64,000 nt of DNA from Haloglomus litoreum (GTDB lineage: Archaea > Halobacteriota > Halobacteria > Halobacteriales > Haloarculaceae). The translations under genes and the position numbers were made by a program. Below the pieces are notes generated by a model. The model did not search any database. It worked only from the letters and a program-made list of their open reading frames with translations, and was not told the DNA's origin. Below, piece after piece: positions 25,494-34,891 of this stretch (the stretch's first letter is position 1; every line of letters starts with the position of its first letter). Location of the stretch: the NCBI RefSeq assembly GCF_029338515.1, contig NZ_CP119988.1, positions 1,302,001 through 1,366,000 on the forward strand. The letters run 5' to 3'.

Positions 25494-25548
25494 ACCCTCT
25501 GTATCTTGCACGTCGCTATTGTCAGCTATTGTGAATTTCAACACAGGC
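25494..25548 (+). repeat. Dispersed ~60-bp repeat, copy R5 (diverged)
   Basis: CCCTCTGTATCTTGCACG ... GTGAATTTCAACACAGGC aligns with the family over its length with several mismatches. It lies between the membrane-Mrr gene and the next operon, at the right edge of the AT-rich patch. Confidence 0.55.
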
Positions 25549-25650
25549 GGTTAGAGGTATTTGTCCACTCTCGAAGGGATCTCCAATTGTAATTGCAATC
25601 ACAGAGCCTTCGACTCAGCCAGAATGTTTTGGCGACCTCCTCTGCAACAT

Positions 25651-26208
25651 TTAGCTCTGCATCGGAACACCGAATTCGTCGCCGAATTCGCCGAAATGCT
25701 CGACGAGCGTTTCGCTAGTATCCTCGATATCCGCTATGGAACTGACGTGCTTGTAGAAGATGACCCTGTACCCGAATGGGTCCTGAGCCGTCTCGAGGTC
25801 CCAATCGCGCGTCTGTTCTTTGACGCGCTGCTCGTCTTCACTCGAGGCGGTTTTGATCTTGTATCCGAATCCCCGTAGAGCTCCCTCCTCGATGTCATCC
25901 CGATTGTACTGCTCAGGCTTGACCCAGTATAGATGGACATTCAGCTTCAGCTGCTTGTTGCTACCCTGATCTCGGACACGCGACAGAGGGTAATCGATTC
26001 GTGCAAAGGCCAACGAAGAACTGGAGTCTCGGCCGGTATTCTCGCTCCCCGCATCATCGGAGGCGAATAGCTCCGGCTTCCTTGCTCGCATCTCCTGCCC
26101 CACCTGCCGAAGTCGACCCTCGATGCTCGTCTCGAACTGGTCGGTGAGCCGGATCGCCTTCAGATAGCGATCCTGCTCGAGACCTTTGCTTAGGAAGTCA
26201 TCGGTCAT
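25651..26208 (-). CDS. Uncharacterised partner of a PD-(D/E)XK protein
   Basis: The 185-residue protein has a helical N-terminus (LTDQFETSIEGRLRQVGQEM) and a beta-rich middle (LKLNVHLYWVKPEQYNRDD). No known motif was seen. Its ATG overlaps the stop of the upstream nuclease-like gene by four bases, so the two are made together and probably work together. Confidence 0.6.
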   Translation of the reverse strand: MTDDFLSKGLEQDRYLKAIRLTDQFETSIEGRLRQVGQEMRARKPELFASDDAGSENTGRDSSSSLAFARIDYPLSRVRDQGSNKQLKLNVHLYWVKPEQYNRDDIEEGALRGFGYKIKTASSEDEQRVKEQTRDWDLETAQDPFGYRVIFYKHVSSIADIEDTSETLVEHFGEFGDEFGVPMQS

Positions 26209-27173
26209 GCTTCTACGGTTTCACGGAGGTATGTTAGCTGTTCCTCCAGTATGTCGGCAATCCTGATCGGCTGGATTGCGTCAACCACGTCTCCGGGATT
26301 TGCCAGTCGGTCTACCACTGGTCGTGGCTGGAAGCCAACACGCTGTTGCTCAGCCACCGTACAGAACAGATACGCGTTCGCGGCCCAGTGGTCGTCTACG
26401 ATGGCGCCACGGAGCAGTAGTGATCGGAGCGCTGCGGTCACGTCCCGCCAGTACATCACCCTGACTGTGCCGGGCCGCTCCCAGTGGACCCTCGGTAAGC
26501 CATCGGAGCTACGCTCAACTGGTGGTTCGACGATCGACTCAAGACGGCCTCGTTTATTCTTGGGAAGAAGCAGGACGTGCGTCCACGCCCGATCCTGATA
26601 CTCCTCCTCGACACGTGCTGCGGTGTCCGAGGTCTTCTCGTAGTTCGTATCGTCCAACTTTACCTCGATTGAGATTCCGTTTTCTGCCCCCAAGAGAAGT
26701 ATATCCGGGCGCCAGTGCCCTCCATCGGTATCGGGAACTCGCTCTTCTCGCAAGACCTCATTCGGGGGCTCCGACATCTCGGAATCGAATAATTCGGAGA
26801 CGAAATCGCCCGACGGATTGAGGAGTCTAGCAAGCCAGTTTGACCATCCGAGCTCGTTGCTTGGCTGGAGCGGCCCCCGGCGAAACCGCTCGTCGGTTAG
26901 ATCGACGCTCAGCGGGTCCGTGTTGAACGGAGCCTCGGATTGTGCCCACTCGTCGTCGGAACGTGCGAGTAGCGTTTTGAGCTCTTTGGCCGTCTCGTCC
27001 CCCTCGGTGTAAACTTCCCACCACTCGTCGATCTCTTCGTGGCACTCAGCCAACCACGTCAGGTCGAATACGCGAGCCTGGCCGGCATTCTCAGTGAGGG
27101 GCTGTGACTGCGCGTAGGCTGCCCACCAGGGGTCCAGGCTTGTCCAATCACGTGGTTCCAGATCCGCGCTCAT
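26205..27173 (-). CDS. PD-(D/E)XK nuclease superfamily protein
   Basis: ATG 27173 (MSADLEPRDW) gives 322 residues. The nuclease core is visible near residues 155-185: RPDILLLG, then GISIEVKLDD, i.e. Asp followed by ExK. The N-terminal 140 residues contain the segment GWSNWLARLLNPSGDF, typical of PD-(D/E)XK proteins of defence islands that start with a 'W..WLa.Ll.' helix. It forms a two-gene operon with the 185-residue protein and lies beside HNH, AddAB-like and McrBC genes. The target is unknown. Confidence 0.7.
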   Translation of the reverse strand: MSADLEPRDWTSLDPWWAAYAQSQPLTENAGQARVFDLTWLAECHEEIDEWWEVYTEGDETAKELKTLLARSDDEWAQSEAPFNTDPLSVDLTDERFRRGPLQPSNELGWSNWLARLLNPSGDFVSELFDSEMSEPPNEVLREERVPDTDGGHWRPDILLLGAENGISIEVKLDDTNYEKTSDTAARVEEEYQDRAWTHVLLLPKNKRGRLESIVEPPVERSSDGLPRVHWERPGTVRVMYWRDVTAALRSLLLRGAIVDDHWAANAYLFCTVAEQQRVGFQPRPVVDRLANPGDVVDAIQPIRIADILEEQLTYLRETVEA

Positions 27174-27350
27174 GTACCAGCACACCGTTGGAGAGGGTGA
27201 AAACCGCTTGGGCGCCAGTAGGTTGGTGAGTTCGACAGGGATTCTCAAGATTGACAAAAATATGAGCTCCGGGTGTCTGTCTTTAGATGCTCCAGATCGT
27301 TCTCACCTCTTGCCAGCTCACTCGGACAAATTCCGGGATTCGATAACCAC

Positions 27351-28340
27351 CTATTCAGCGACCCAGTCCAGCGTCTGATTGTGTTCCCGGAGATACGCTG
27401 GCTCTAGGCCTACGTCACCGAACTGGATCTCCTCGCCATCCCGGGAGATGATCGTCCGCTGCAGGAGGTCACTCTCCGTAGTAAACTCAGGGTTCACCCG
27501 CAGTTCGTATCCAGAACTGATCGTGAACAGTTCGCGGTCGAAGGCTGCATGATGGGTTTTGTTCAGCGGAAGCACGTTCCCGAGATCGGCCCGATGGTCC
27601 GGGTACTCACTCCATGGGAGCACGTGAGCCACATCCAACAGACTAGGATGATCTACCCCTGACACCGGGCATGTGGTATCGTGCCGAGCAAGCACTGTCG
27701 CCCGAAACTCCGGATCAATCGAGCGGGCACGGACTGTCGTCTCGTAGGTCGCTGCGGTCAAGTCGTCTTCTGCCGTGGGTATGGATTCGAAACCAGCCCA
27801 CTCGTCAACGGCTTGGTCGGTGAACTGTCGTCCCTCTTCGGTCAGTCGATAGACGTCGCCATCCTGCTCCGCCAAGCCAAGACTCCGGAGCCAGTTCGCC
27901 CGCTGTTTAGCCATATCAGTCTTCTCAGGATTCCAGCCCAGTTCGGGATGCGTGCTGAGTTGCTGATCGCTCACTTCCTCAATCGTCATCCCACCAGCGG
28001 AGAGCGCATATAGAAGACTGCGTAACCCGACGTTCCGCCGCAGCAGTATCTCGAGGAGCGTCTCCATCGTCCTGTCATCGACGTATCGCTTCCCTTCCGG
28101 CCCGAGCATCCACTCGCCGCCCTCAAGACGGAGCAATCCCACGTCCTCGAGATACTCAACACGCCGGATAATCGACTCACGACTCGAAACGTTGGTGAAA
28201 TTCCCCCGGTGCCACCCTACCAGCTCGTCCGTTGTCGGTTGGTGGACGTCGACGAACGTGAGCACGGCATCCACCGTGTCGACGTAGCTCGTCGCGCCGC
28301 CGAACATCGGCACAATACTCCGAAGGGGCTCGGAGGGCAT
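27351..28340 (-). CDS. HNH endonuclease with N-terminal winged-helix region
   Basis: ATG 28340 (MPSEPLRSIVPMFGG) gives 329 residues; ATG 28352 is equally possible. Frames further upstream run into the divergent gene's promoter. The first 200 residues look like two winged-helix units (TTDELVGWHRGNFTNVSSRE; WLRSLGLAEQDGDVYRLTEE). The HNH motif is C-terminal: CPVSGVDHPSLLDVAHVLPW, then NVLPLNKTHHAAFD, with His pairs at the expected spacing. Such proteins are haloarchaeal restriction-like nucleases. A related but decapitated copy lies at 59984-60421. Confidence 0.75.
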   Translation of the reverse strand: MPSEPLRSIVPMFGGATSYVDTVDAVLTFVDVHQPTTDELVGWHRGNFTNVSSRESIIRRVEYLEDVGLLRLEGGEWMLGPEGKRYVDDRTMETLLEILLRRNVGLRSLLYALSAGGMTIEEVSDQQLSTHPELGWNPEKTDMAKQRANWLRSLGLAEQDGDVYRLTEEGRQFTDQAVDEWAGFESIPTAEDDLTAATYETTVRARSIDPEFRATVLARHDTTCPVSGVDHPSLLDVAHVLPWSEYPDHRADLGNVLPLNKTHHAAFDRELFTISSGYELRVNPEFTTESDLLQRTIISRDGEEIQFGDVGLEPAYLREHNQTLDWVAE

Positions 28341-28453
28341 TGCGTACGGCATCCACTGGGCCGGGTATGATCGTTTCCCCGATCGACGAATCGAGAGTGC
28401 CGACCGACAACCCTGGGCCGTAGTTTCAAGCCCCTGTTCTTGCTTGGTGGAGT

Positions 28454-31048
28454 GTGACACTCCGTGAAGCCAGGTCGATCGATTCTCTCTATCGAGAGAT
28501 TCGTGATACCGACCTCGCCCTGACTGCGGATCCGCCGCTTGCGCTCGCTCTGGACCGGCGCGTTGATCGGCCCCGGATCGGCCGCGTCTGTGCCACTCCT
28601 CGCGGTCACGTATCGAATCAGTTCACGCCGATGGACCGGCGAGACCTGTTCGAGGAACTCGTCACCGAGACGGATCTGACCTGGAAGCAAGCCCACCGTG
28701 GCCTCGATCGCTGTCTTCAGGCGTGGGACCGGACCGCCGACCCTGAGGCGATTCTTGACTATGACGAGTTCGACACGCCAGCCATCCGCACTGCGGTGAA
28801 GCGGATCCGCGACGCCGACAGTAGCTACCGGAAGCTCTCGGATGCCCGCCTTGATGAAGAACTGGACCTAGCCATCGTCGGCGAATCGGCACTGACCAAT
28901 CTCGACAGATCGCTGCTCCCATCCGACCACAAGTCGGTTGACCGATTTACCGGGGCGACGGGGACGCTCCCCACGTTCGAAATCTTTCCGTCGGCGACGG
29001 CGATCGTCGACACACTCATCGAGCAGCTTTCGGCCGAAACCGCCGACTCAGTTGGTGTTGTTCTCGACGAGTCGACCGTATTCAGTCCGCTCGTCGAAGC
29101 CGGGCTCGCGGCGGCTGATATCCCCTTCCAGGGTGGCCCCGGCTTCGTCGACGACCCGGACGTGCGGACCTTCCTGCGGCTCCTGCAAGCCATCTTCACC
29201 GGTAGCGACCTCCGTGTCGCGGATGTCGAACCCTTGCTCGCACCACTCGGCGTCGACGTCCCGCGCACGCTGGGGGAACAGCGTGTGGATGCACTGGGTG
29301 ACGGTACGCTCTCCGAGCTGGCTGTAATCGAGGAGGCAGCCACGACGGGAACGCTGCAGGATGCCATCTCCGCCTACGAATCGCTCGCCGGTTTGCGACT
29401 CCAGACGCTCCGAGACGAGTGTAATCGGCTCGAAATTCTTGAGGAAGCCGTCACCACCGCGCTGCTCGATCGGCTCACGTACTACCTCCAGTCGTTCGAT
29501 GTCCCGGTCGACCAGGACCAGACTGGTGTACTCCTAACGGATGCTGCCTCGACAGCCTACATCGACCGGCCGGTCGTCTTCTACCTCGGCCTCGGCACTG
29601 GTTGGGCGAAAACGCCGCCAGACGTCCCTTGGATCGATACTACAGAGTACGTCCAGCAGGACCTCGACCGGTTCGAGATCTTGCTCCAGAACGGTCGCCA
29701 ACGCCACTACCTCGTGCAGGACACGCGCGCCGGTGAAGACGTGACACCGTGTCTCTACTTCCGGGAGCTATTCGAGCAGTCCTTCGACCGGTTCAGCGAC
29801 CTACCGCATGAACGGTTCGACGGCCACGGCGTCGACCGGGATGCTCCTGGACAACCGTTCGTTGCGCCAGCGGTATCGGAGGAGCCGGAGGAAATTACCG
29901 CCCTGAGCCAGTCGACGCTGAAGCGCCTCGCCAACTGCCCTCGTGAGGAATTCTTCACACGACTGGTCGAGACCCCGACGGCGGACTACATGGCTCGCGG
30001 GACGGTCGTCCATGAGGCGGCTGAACTCTACGTCTCCCATCCGGAGCCGATCCGCGACCAATTCGAGACTGTCGTTGATGCGATGGTCGAGCAGGTTGAA
30101 GCCTACACCACCAACGACCGGCGACCGGTCGAGCGAACTCAACTAGCGATCGCCCTCGAGACGGTGATGGAGTATCTCGACGCGAACCCACCAACTGAGG
30201 CCGAGCACGAGGCATACGCTGACCGCCAGCAGGAAAACGGGCTCGCGAATCGGCTGGACCTACCCTGTGACTCACCGCTCACTGAGCGCTGGTTCGAAGC
30301 TCCCGAGGTTGGCATCCGTGGCTTCGTCGATCTGCTCCATGGGCCCACAGACCTCGTGGACTACAAGACTGGAAGTCAGTCGACAGCCTCGAAACTCCGG
30401 GAGAAGGCTGCAATTGATCCGCCACATGAGGATCCAAACTTTCAGGCAGCATTGTACCTCCTCCAGCATCGCGAGCAAGAACCCGAGGAGCCGCTCTCCA
30501 TTCACTTCGTGCACGCTCTCGAGCAGACGAACCGCATGGTCAGAGGGGAAGCCCCGGACATCGATGATTTGGTCACGACGATTACGTACCTCCCGTGTAC
30601 GTTCAGTGAATTCGTTGCGCGGCGCGAAGTGTTCGACGCGGTCACGGATTATGCCGACAGTAATGCCAAGGTCAAAGCGCTCGAGCCGCTCGGCTACGAG
30701 GCGTATCGGGAGTTCTTCCTCACCCACGACCTGCCACGGGAGGGCGCGGCTCCTGATCAACGAGCGGCTGTGACCACGGCGTTCATCGAATACACACAAG
30801 ATCGCGTCAAGCCTTCGCGGGACCTCCAATACGTCGACGACGGCTGTCGAGACGCCATCGAGGAGATGGACGATGTCGTCGGAACCTACTACCTGAAGCC
30901 GGACCTCGACGCGTTCGCCGACTTCGTCGACGAGCAGCTGGCGAACCTGAACGAGTACCGCCGCGAGGGCTTCCCCGTCCGCATCAGCGAGGACGGTCCC
31001 AACTGGGACCGCGTAGACATGCCGGATCTCATTCTCACCAATGACTGA
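28454..31048 (+). CDS. AddB-like PD-(D/E)XK nuclease/helicase-fold subunit
   Basis: The GTG start gives 864 residues. The N-terminal two thirds look like an inactivated UvrD-type helicase fold without an obvious Walker A. At about 510-720 lies a RecB/AddB nuclease domain, with GIRGFVDLLHGPTDLVDYKT near 620-638 as its GxxD...DYK active site. A Cys at LANCPREEF near 495 sits where AddB has an iron-sulfur ligand; the other three Cys were not confidently found. Its stop overlaps the start of the AddA-like gene by eight bases. Together they should form a two-nuclease helicase for resecting DNA ends, acting in recombination or degradation of linear foreign DNA. Confidence 0.7.
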   Translation: MTLREARSIDSLYREIRDTDLALTADPPLALALDRRVDRPRIGRVCATPRGHVSNQFTPMDRRDLFEELVTETDLTWKQAHRGLDRCLQAWDRTADPEAILDYDEFDTPAIRTAVKRIRDADSSYRKLSDARLDEELDLAIVGESALTNLDRSLLPSDHKSVDRFTGATGTLPTFEIFPSATAIVDTLIEQLSAETADSVGVVLDESTVFSPLVEAGLAAADIPFQGGPGFVDDPDVRTFLRLLQAIFTGSDLRVADVEPLLAPLGVDVPRTLGEQRVDALGDGTLSELAVIEEAATTGTLQDAISAYESLAGLRLQTLRDECNRLEILEEAVTTALLDRLTYYLQSFDVPVDQDQTGVLLTDAASTAYIDRPVVFYLGLGTGWAKTPPDVPWIDTTEYVQQDLDRFEILLQNGRQRHYLVQDTRAGEDVTPCLYFRELFEQSFDRFSDLPHERFDGHGVDRDAPGQPFVAPAVSEEPEEITALSQSTLKRLANCPREEFFTRLVETPTADYMARGTVVHEAAELYVSHPEPIRDQFETVVDAMVEQVEAYTTNDRRPVERTQLAIALETVMEYLDANPPTEAEHEAYADRQQENGLANRLDLPCDSPLTERWFEAPEVGIRGFVDLLHGPTDLVDYKTGSQSTASKLREKAAIDPPHEDPNFQAALYLLQHREQEPEEPLSIHFVHALEQTNRMVRGEAPDIDDLVTTITYLPCTFSEFVARREVFDAVTDYADSNAKVKALEPLGYEAYREFFLTHDLPREGAAPDQRAAVTTAFIEYTQDRVKPSRDLQYVDDGCRDAIEEMDDVVGTYYLKPDLDAFADFVDEQLANLNEYRREGFPVRISEDGPNWDRVDMPDLILTND

Positions 31049-33947
31049 GCCATCACCGAACGACCAGCAGGAGCAGTTGATCACGCAGACCGAGGGCATC
31101 TATCGCGTCAACGCCGGCGCAGGAACTGGAAAGACGTTCGCCGTCACCCGCCGGTACGGCGAAATTCTTGAAACGACCGACGCCACGCCAGACGATATCC
31201 TGCTGGTGACGTTCACGCGGAACGCGGCGGCGGAGATGAAAGATCGGATCGTTCAGCAGACCGACTACGACCTCCGAGAGCTGCAGGACGCACCGATCAG
31301 CACGTTCCACGCCTACTGCTATCAACTGCTCCGCCGGTACGGACACACGATTCCCGAGGCACTGGGCATCGATGACCAGATCCCTGACGGGCTGGACTTG
31401 CTCGAAGACGAGGTCCAGGAACGCCAACACTTCCGGACGTTCATGTCTCGGTTTGCCGACCGGCACCCCGAACACGAGGATCTGCTCCGTATCTTCCGCG
31501 ACCGGCGGACGCTCCGATCGGTGATCCAACAGCTCGCCGCAAAGGGTGTCATTCCACAACGCGAGGGCTGGTATCGCGACACTGCAGCGCCACTTGAGGG
31601 CGACCGAGACGCGTTCCTCGAGACCGTCGCTGAGACCAACGCCCCGAACGAGGGGGCGAATGGACCCAAAAACAGCGATGCCAGGGGTGCTGTGGGTGGC
31701 TGGGACGTCACGGAGTACGCACCAGACGCACCCACGAAGGCCGAACTCCATGACGATCCGCAGGTCAGCGAGGACCTCGTCTTCGACGCGTTCGATGAGG
31801 ATCGCGAGGCGCTCCGGGCCTTCCTCCACGATGTCTATATTGAGTATCTCGAGTTCGCACTCTCTCGAAACTACCTGACTCAGGGGCTGATGCTGGCACT
31901 GGCTTTCGTCATGCTCTGCGAAGACCCTACCGTTCGGACGGCAGTCGGCCACGACTACGTCATGGTGGATGAGTTCCAGGACACTAACGAACTCCAGTTC
32001 AAAATCACGCTCCTGCTCGCATCGGCCAACAACATCTGTGTCGTTGGTGACTGGAAGCAGAGTATCTACGGGTTCCAGTACACCAGCGTCGAGAACATCA
32101 CTGAGTTTGAGAGCCGGCTCCAGCAGTATGCAGACGAGCTCAACAGCGACACTGAACGGATCAGTTACCCGGTCGACGAGGTCGAGCCCATCCCGCTGTT
32201 CCAGAACTACCGTTCGTCAGCATCTATTCTTGATATTGCCGAGCAGAGTCTCTCGATCCCCGCGACGTACTCCGAGGATCTCGACGAAGATCCGCTGGCC
32301 GACGAAGAGCAACTTGAGGCAACAAACTACGTCGACAACGCCCGCATCGATGCCTACCGGGCTGACGACGAGTATGCCCTGATTCTCGACCGGATACAGA
32401 CGATTGTCGATAACGAGGCATACGCTGTCGAGGTTCGAGATGAGCCAGCGTCGACGGCGGAGATGTCTCCCGAAGAACAGCGGGCGGCCGAGCAGGAACG
32501 CCTCGGAGCGCCCTCGTATAGCGATATCGCCGTGTTCACCCGAAAGCGAAAGTTCGCCCGAGAGCTTCTTGACCGGGCGGCCGAGTACGACATCCCTATC
32601 GCCTACGAAGGAGGCGTCGAACTATTTGACACGCCAGAGGCGAAGTTGCTCCTCGCCTGGCTCCGTATCTGTGAGTCCGACGATCCGCGAGGCTGGGCCG
32701 TGGTGCTCGAACGCGCCGGGCACACCTTCGAGCAGACTGAGACGTTGCTCGCCGAGGAGGCATACCCGGACGCGATGGTCGCGTTCCGTGATGAGTTACT
32801 CGAGCTGGAGACACTCGGTGGGCTAGCCCAGCGGGTGTTTGACCGGTACAACATCGCCAACGCGTTCGCCGATGCGCTGCTTGACCACCTAACGAGTGTC
32901 TACGAAGGGACGCTGCTGACCCGGGGCGAGGCGATCACCTACATCACGGACAACCTGGAGAACGGGAGTACGGTCGATATCGATACGAGTCCTGGACAGG
33001 ACGCCGTTACGCTTCAGACAATTCACGGCGCCAAAGGACTCGAGTACCCGATCGTCCTGCTGGGGAATCTAAATTATCGAGCCTTCCCGCACTACGGCCA
33101 GCCACCGTCCTCGCCAGTCGTCTACCAGGAGCCGCTCGGCCTCCGCCAGCGGAAGGTCTTCACCGATACGGGGACACACCCGCACGTCTTCAGCAACTGG
33201 CGCTACGATCTGCTCAGGTCCTGTCTCCCCTCAGAGTACGACGAGGAGCGCCGGCTTCTGTACGTCGCCATGACGCGGGCCCAGCGACACCTGCTGTTCA
33301 CCGCCGGTGAGGAGCCGAGCCTGTTCTTCACCGAGCTACCGGTGGAGGCAGACGAACTCGAGCCGGAACCGAGGACGGTAGATACTAGCACCGAGACGGC
33401 GGCCGACTACGAGGTCACGATTCCGGATGCGAGTGGGCTGCCGCGACGGCACGGTGTCCATGATATCATGGACGACAGCGTATACCAGGAGGTGACGGAG
33501 GGTCGCGGCAAGGAGTTCGGCGATGCCCTCCACGACTTCGCCGAGGCGTACGTCCTCGGCGAGGCCGGCGCGCCAGCGAACGAAGATCAGGAGAACGTGG
33601 CCCGGTTGCTTGATGGACTAGACGGAGAGTGTAGTGCCGAGGAGACGGTGTTGCTCCCGCTCACAACGGACCCGAAGGTGACGCTCACAGGCATCATCGA
33701 TCTGCTGCACATCACACCAGATCGCGTCGAGGTGATCGATTACAAGACCGACCTAAGTCGGGTCGCAGAGTCGGAGTACCAGAAGCAGCTCAGTGCCTAC
33801 TATCACGTCCTCACCACCGTCTATCCGGATCGTGAGGTCCGACTGGCGGTGTTCTACACCGCCGACGATGAACTGGTCACGATCGACCCGATTGCTGAGG
33901 ACGAGTTTACACAGCTTGTCAAAGCGGCACTTATTGAGGACACGTAG
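31041..33947 (+). CDS. AddA-like UvrD-family helicase with RecB nuclease domain
   Basis: The 968-residue protein has the full SF1A set: AGAGTGKT (Walker A, about 28-35), VDEFQDTN (Walker B, about 308), FQNYRS, TIHGAKGLEYPIVLL (about 660) and YVAMTRAQRHL (about 740). A C-terminal RecB nuclease follows, with GIIDLL and VIDYKTD near 885-902. This is the motor and second nuclease of an AddAB-type complex, translationally coupled to the AddB-like gene. Haloarchaea normally resect with Mre11-Rad50/HerA-NurA, so an AddAB-type pair is accessory. Its surroundings suggest defence or plasmid recombination. Confidence 0.85.
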   Translation: MTEPSPNDQQEQLITQTEGIYRVNAGAGTGKTFAVTRRYGEILETTDATPDDILLVTFTRNAAAEMKDRIVQQTDYDLRELQDAPISTFHAYCYQLLRRYGHTIPEALGIDDQIPDGLDLLEDEVQERQHFRTFMSRFADRHPEHEDLLRIFRDRRTLRSVIQQLAAKGVIPQREGWYRDTAAPLEGDRDAFLETVAETNAPNEGANGPKNSDARGAVGGWDVTEYAPDAPTKAELHDDPQVSEDLVFDAFDEDREALRAFLHDVYIEYLEFALSRNYLTQGLMLALAFVMLCEDPTVRTAVGHDYVMVDEFQDTNELQFKITLLLASANNICVVGDWKQSIYGFQYTSVENITEFESRLQQYADELNSDTERISYPVDEVEPIPLFQNYRSSASILDIAEQSLSIPATYSEDLDEDPLADEEQLEATNYVDNARIDAYRADDEYALILDRIQTIVDNEAYAVEVRDEPASTAEMSPEEQRAAEQERLGAPSYSDIAVFTRKRKFARELLDRAAEYDIPIAYEGGVELFDTPEAKLLLAWLRICESDDPRGWAVVLERAGHTFEQTETLLAEEAYPDAMVAFRDELLELETLGGLAQRVFDRYNIANAFADALLDHLTSVYEGTLLTRGEAITYITDNLENGSTVDIDTSPGQDAVTLQTIHGAKGLEYPIVLLGNLNYRAFPHYGQPPSSPVVYQEPLGLRQRKVFTDTGTHPHVFSNWRYDLLRSCLPSEYDEERRLLYVAMTRAQRHLLFTAGEEPSLFFTELPVEADELEPEPRTVDTSTETAADYEVTIPDASGLPRRHGVHDIMDDSVYQEVTEGRGKEFGDALHDFAEAYVLGEAGAPANEDQENVARLLDGLDGECSAEETVLLPLTTDPKVTLTGIIDLLHITPDRVEVIDYKTDLSRVAESEYQKQLSAYYHVLTTVYPDREVRLAVFYTADDELVTIDPIAEDEFTQLVKAALIEDT

Positions 33948-34035
33948 CAGCAGCTTCGCGCTCCTCTCGTTCCATTCCAGTGTCGGCTGAGCATGTCCGA
34001 CACTTTATCAGGGACCAGTCCGCCGCACAAGCCAT

Positions 34036-34683
34036 ATGGGCGGTCCCCGCAGTCTGGTTGGTCGTCTGGCCGAATCGTTCGTCGATGTCATTCACGAGGT
34101 CGACGCCGAAATCGGCGAGAATCGAACCTACGGCGCTGGCATCGGCCCCCACGACGAAGACGACCAGATCGACGCGCTGGTGCAGGCCGTCCGGGAGGAG
34201 GGACTTTTCGACGGGACGATTGCGACCGCGAAGGGCGATGCCGCGGCCGTCCGCTACCCAGGGGGGCAGGCTGCCGACCTGTATCTCGAGCGCGATGGCC
34301 GCGCTGAGTACTGTGAAGCGAAGCTGTTCCGCTTCCAGAAAGCGAACGGGAATCCCTACGCTCAGGAGTTCAGCAAGGTATTCAATCCGTTCCAGGAGCG
34401 GAACCCGCGATCTTTCATCCATGATGTGAACAAGCTCGCGGAAGCCGATATCCGACACCCGAAGACGTTCCTTGGGTTGTACTATCGCCCGGTTGAGGGT
34501 GCCGGCACCGAGATCACGAGCCAGGATATCGCCGATAAGTTCGCCGCCGACGTCGACCTCTGGACGGGCTACTCAATCAGCGTGGACACCATCGCGCACT
34601 TCGACGATCTCCAGCACGAGGTCCACCAACGCGGCGGTATTTTGACCTGGACGCTTGAAGACCAGCCAGAGCAGTTCTTCTGA
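34036..34683 (+). CDS. Putative PD-(D/E)XK nuclease-like protein
   Basis: The 215-residue protein carries QAADLYLERDGRAEYCEAKL near residues 77-96, which fits the Asp ... (E/C)xE-A-K pattern of PD-(D/E)XK folds. This is followed by FRFQKANGNPYAQEFSKVF, a possible substrate-binding helix. The remainder is alpha/beta without further motifs. It lies 88 bp after the AddA-like gene on the same strand. A restriction-type nuclease is inferred from one motif only. Confidence 0.55.
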   Translation: MGGPRSLVGRLAESFVDVIHEVDAEIGENRTYGAGIGPHDEDDQIDALVQAVREEGLFDGTIATAKGDAAAVRYPGGQAADLYLERDGRAEYCEAKLFRFQKANGNPYAQEFSKVFNPFQERNPRSFIHDVNKLAEADIRHPKTFLGLYYRPVEGAGTEITSQDIADKFAADVDLWTGYSISVDTIAHFDDLQHEVHQRGGILTWTLEDQPEQFF

Positions 34684-34891
34684 TACGCTCATTGAGGTTT
34701 ATCTTCGAGACTCAGGGCCTTCTGAAGTCGATCAGGATCGAGAGAGGCATCCAGTCCTCCTGGATTGAGCGTTTCCCGCTTGTATGCGATCACTATGTGT
34801 CAGCTACTTCGCAATGCTCCCAGAGTACCTGCTACCGCCGCAAGGGGAGATCATGACCGGTTTTATTGTAACTTGAGGCATTCTGCCGGTA

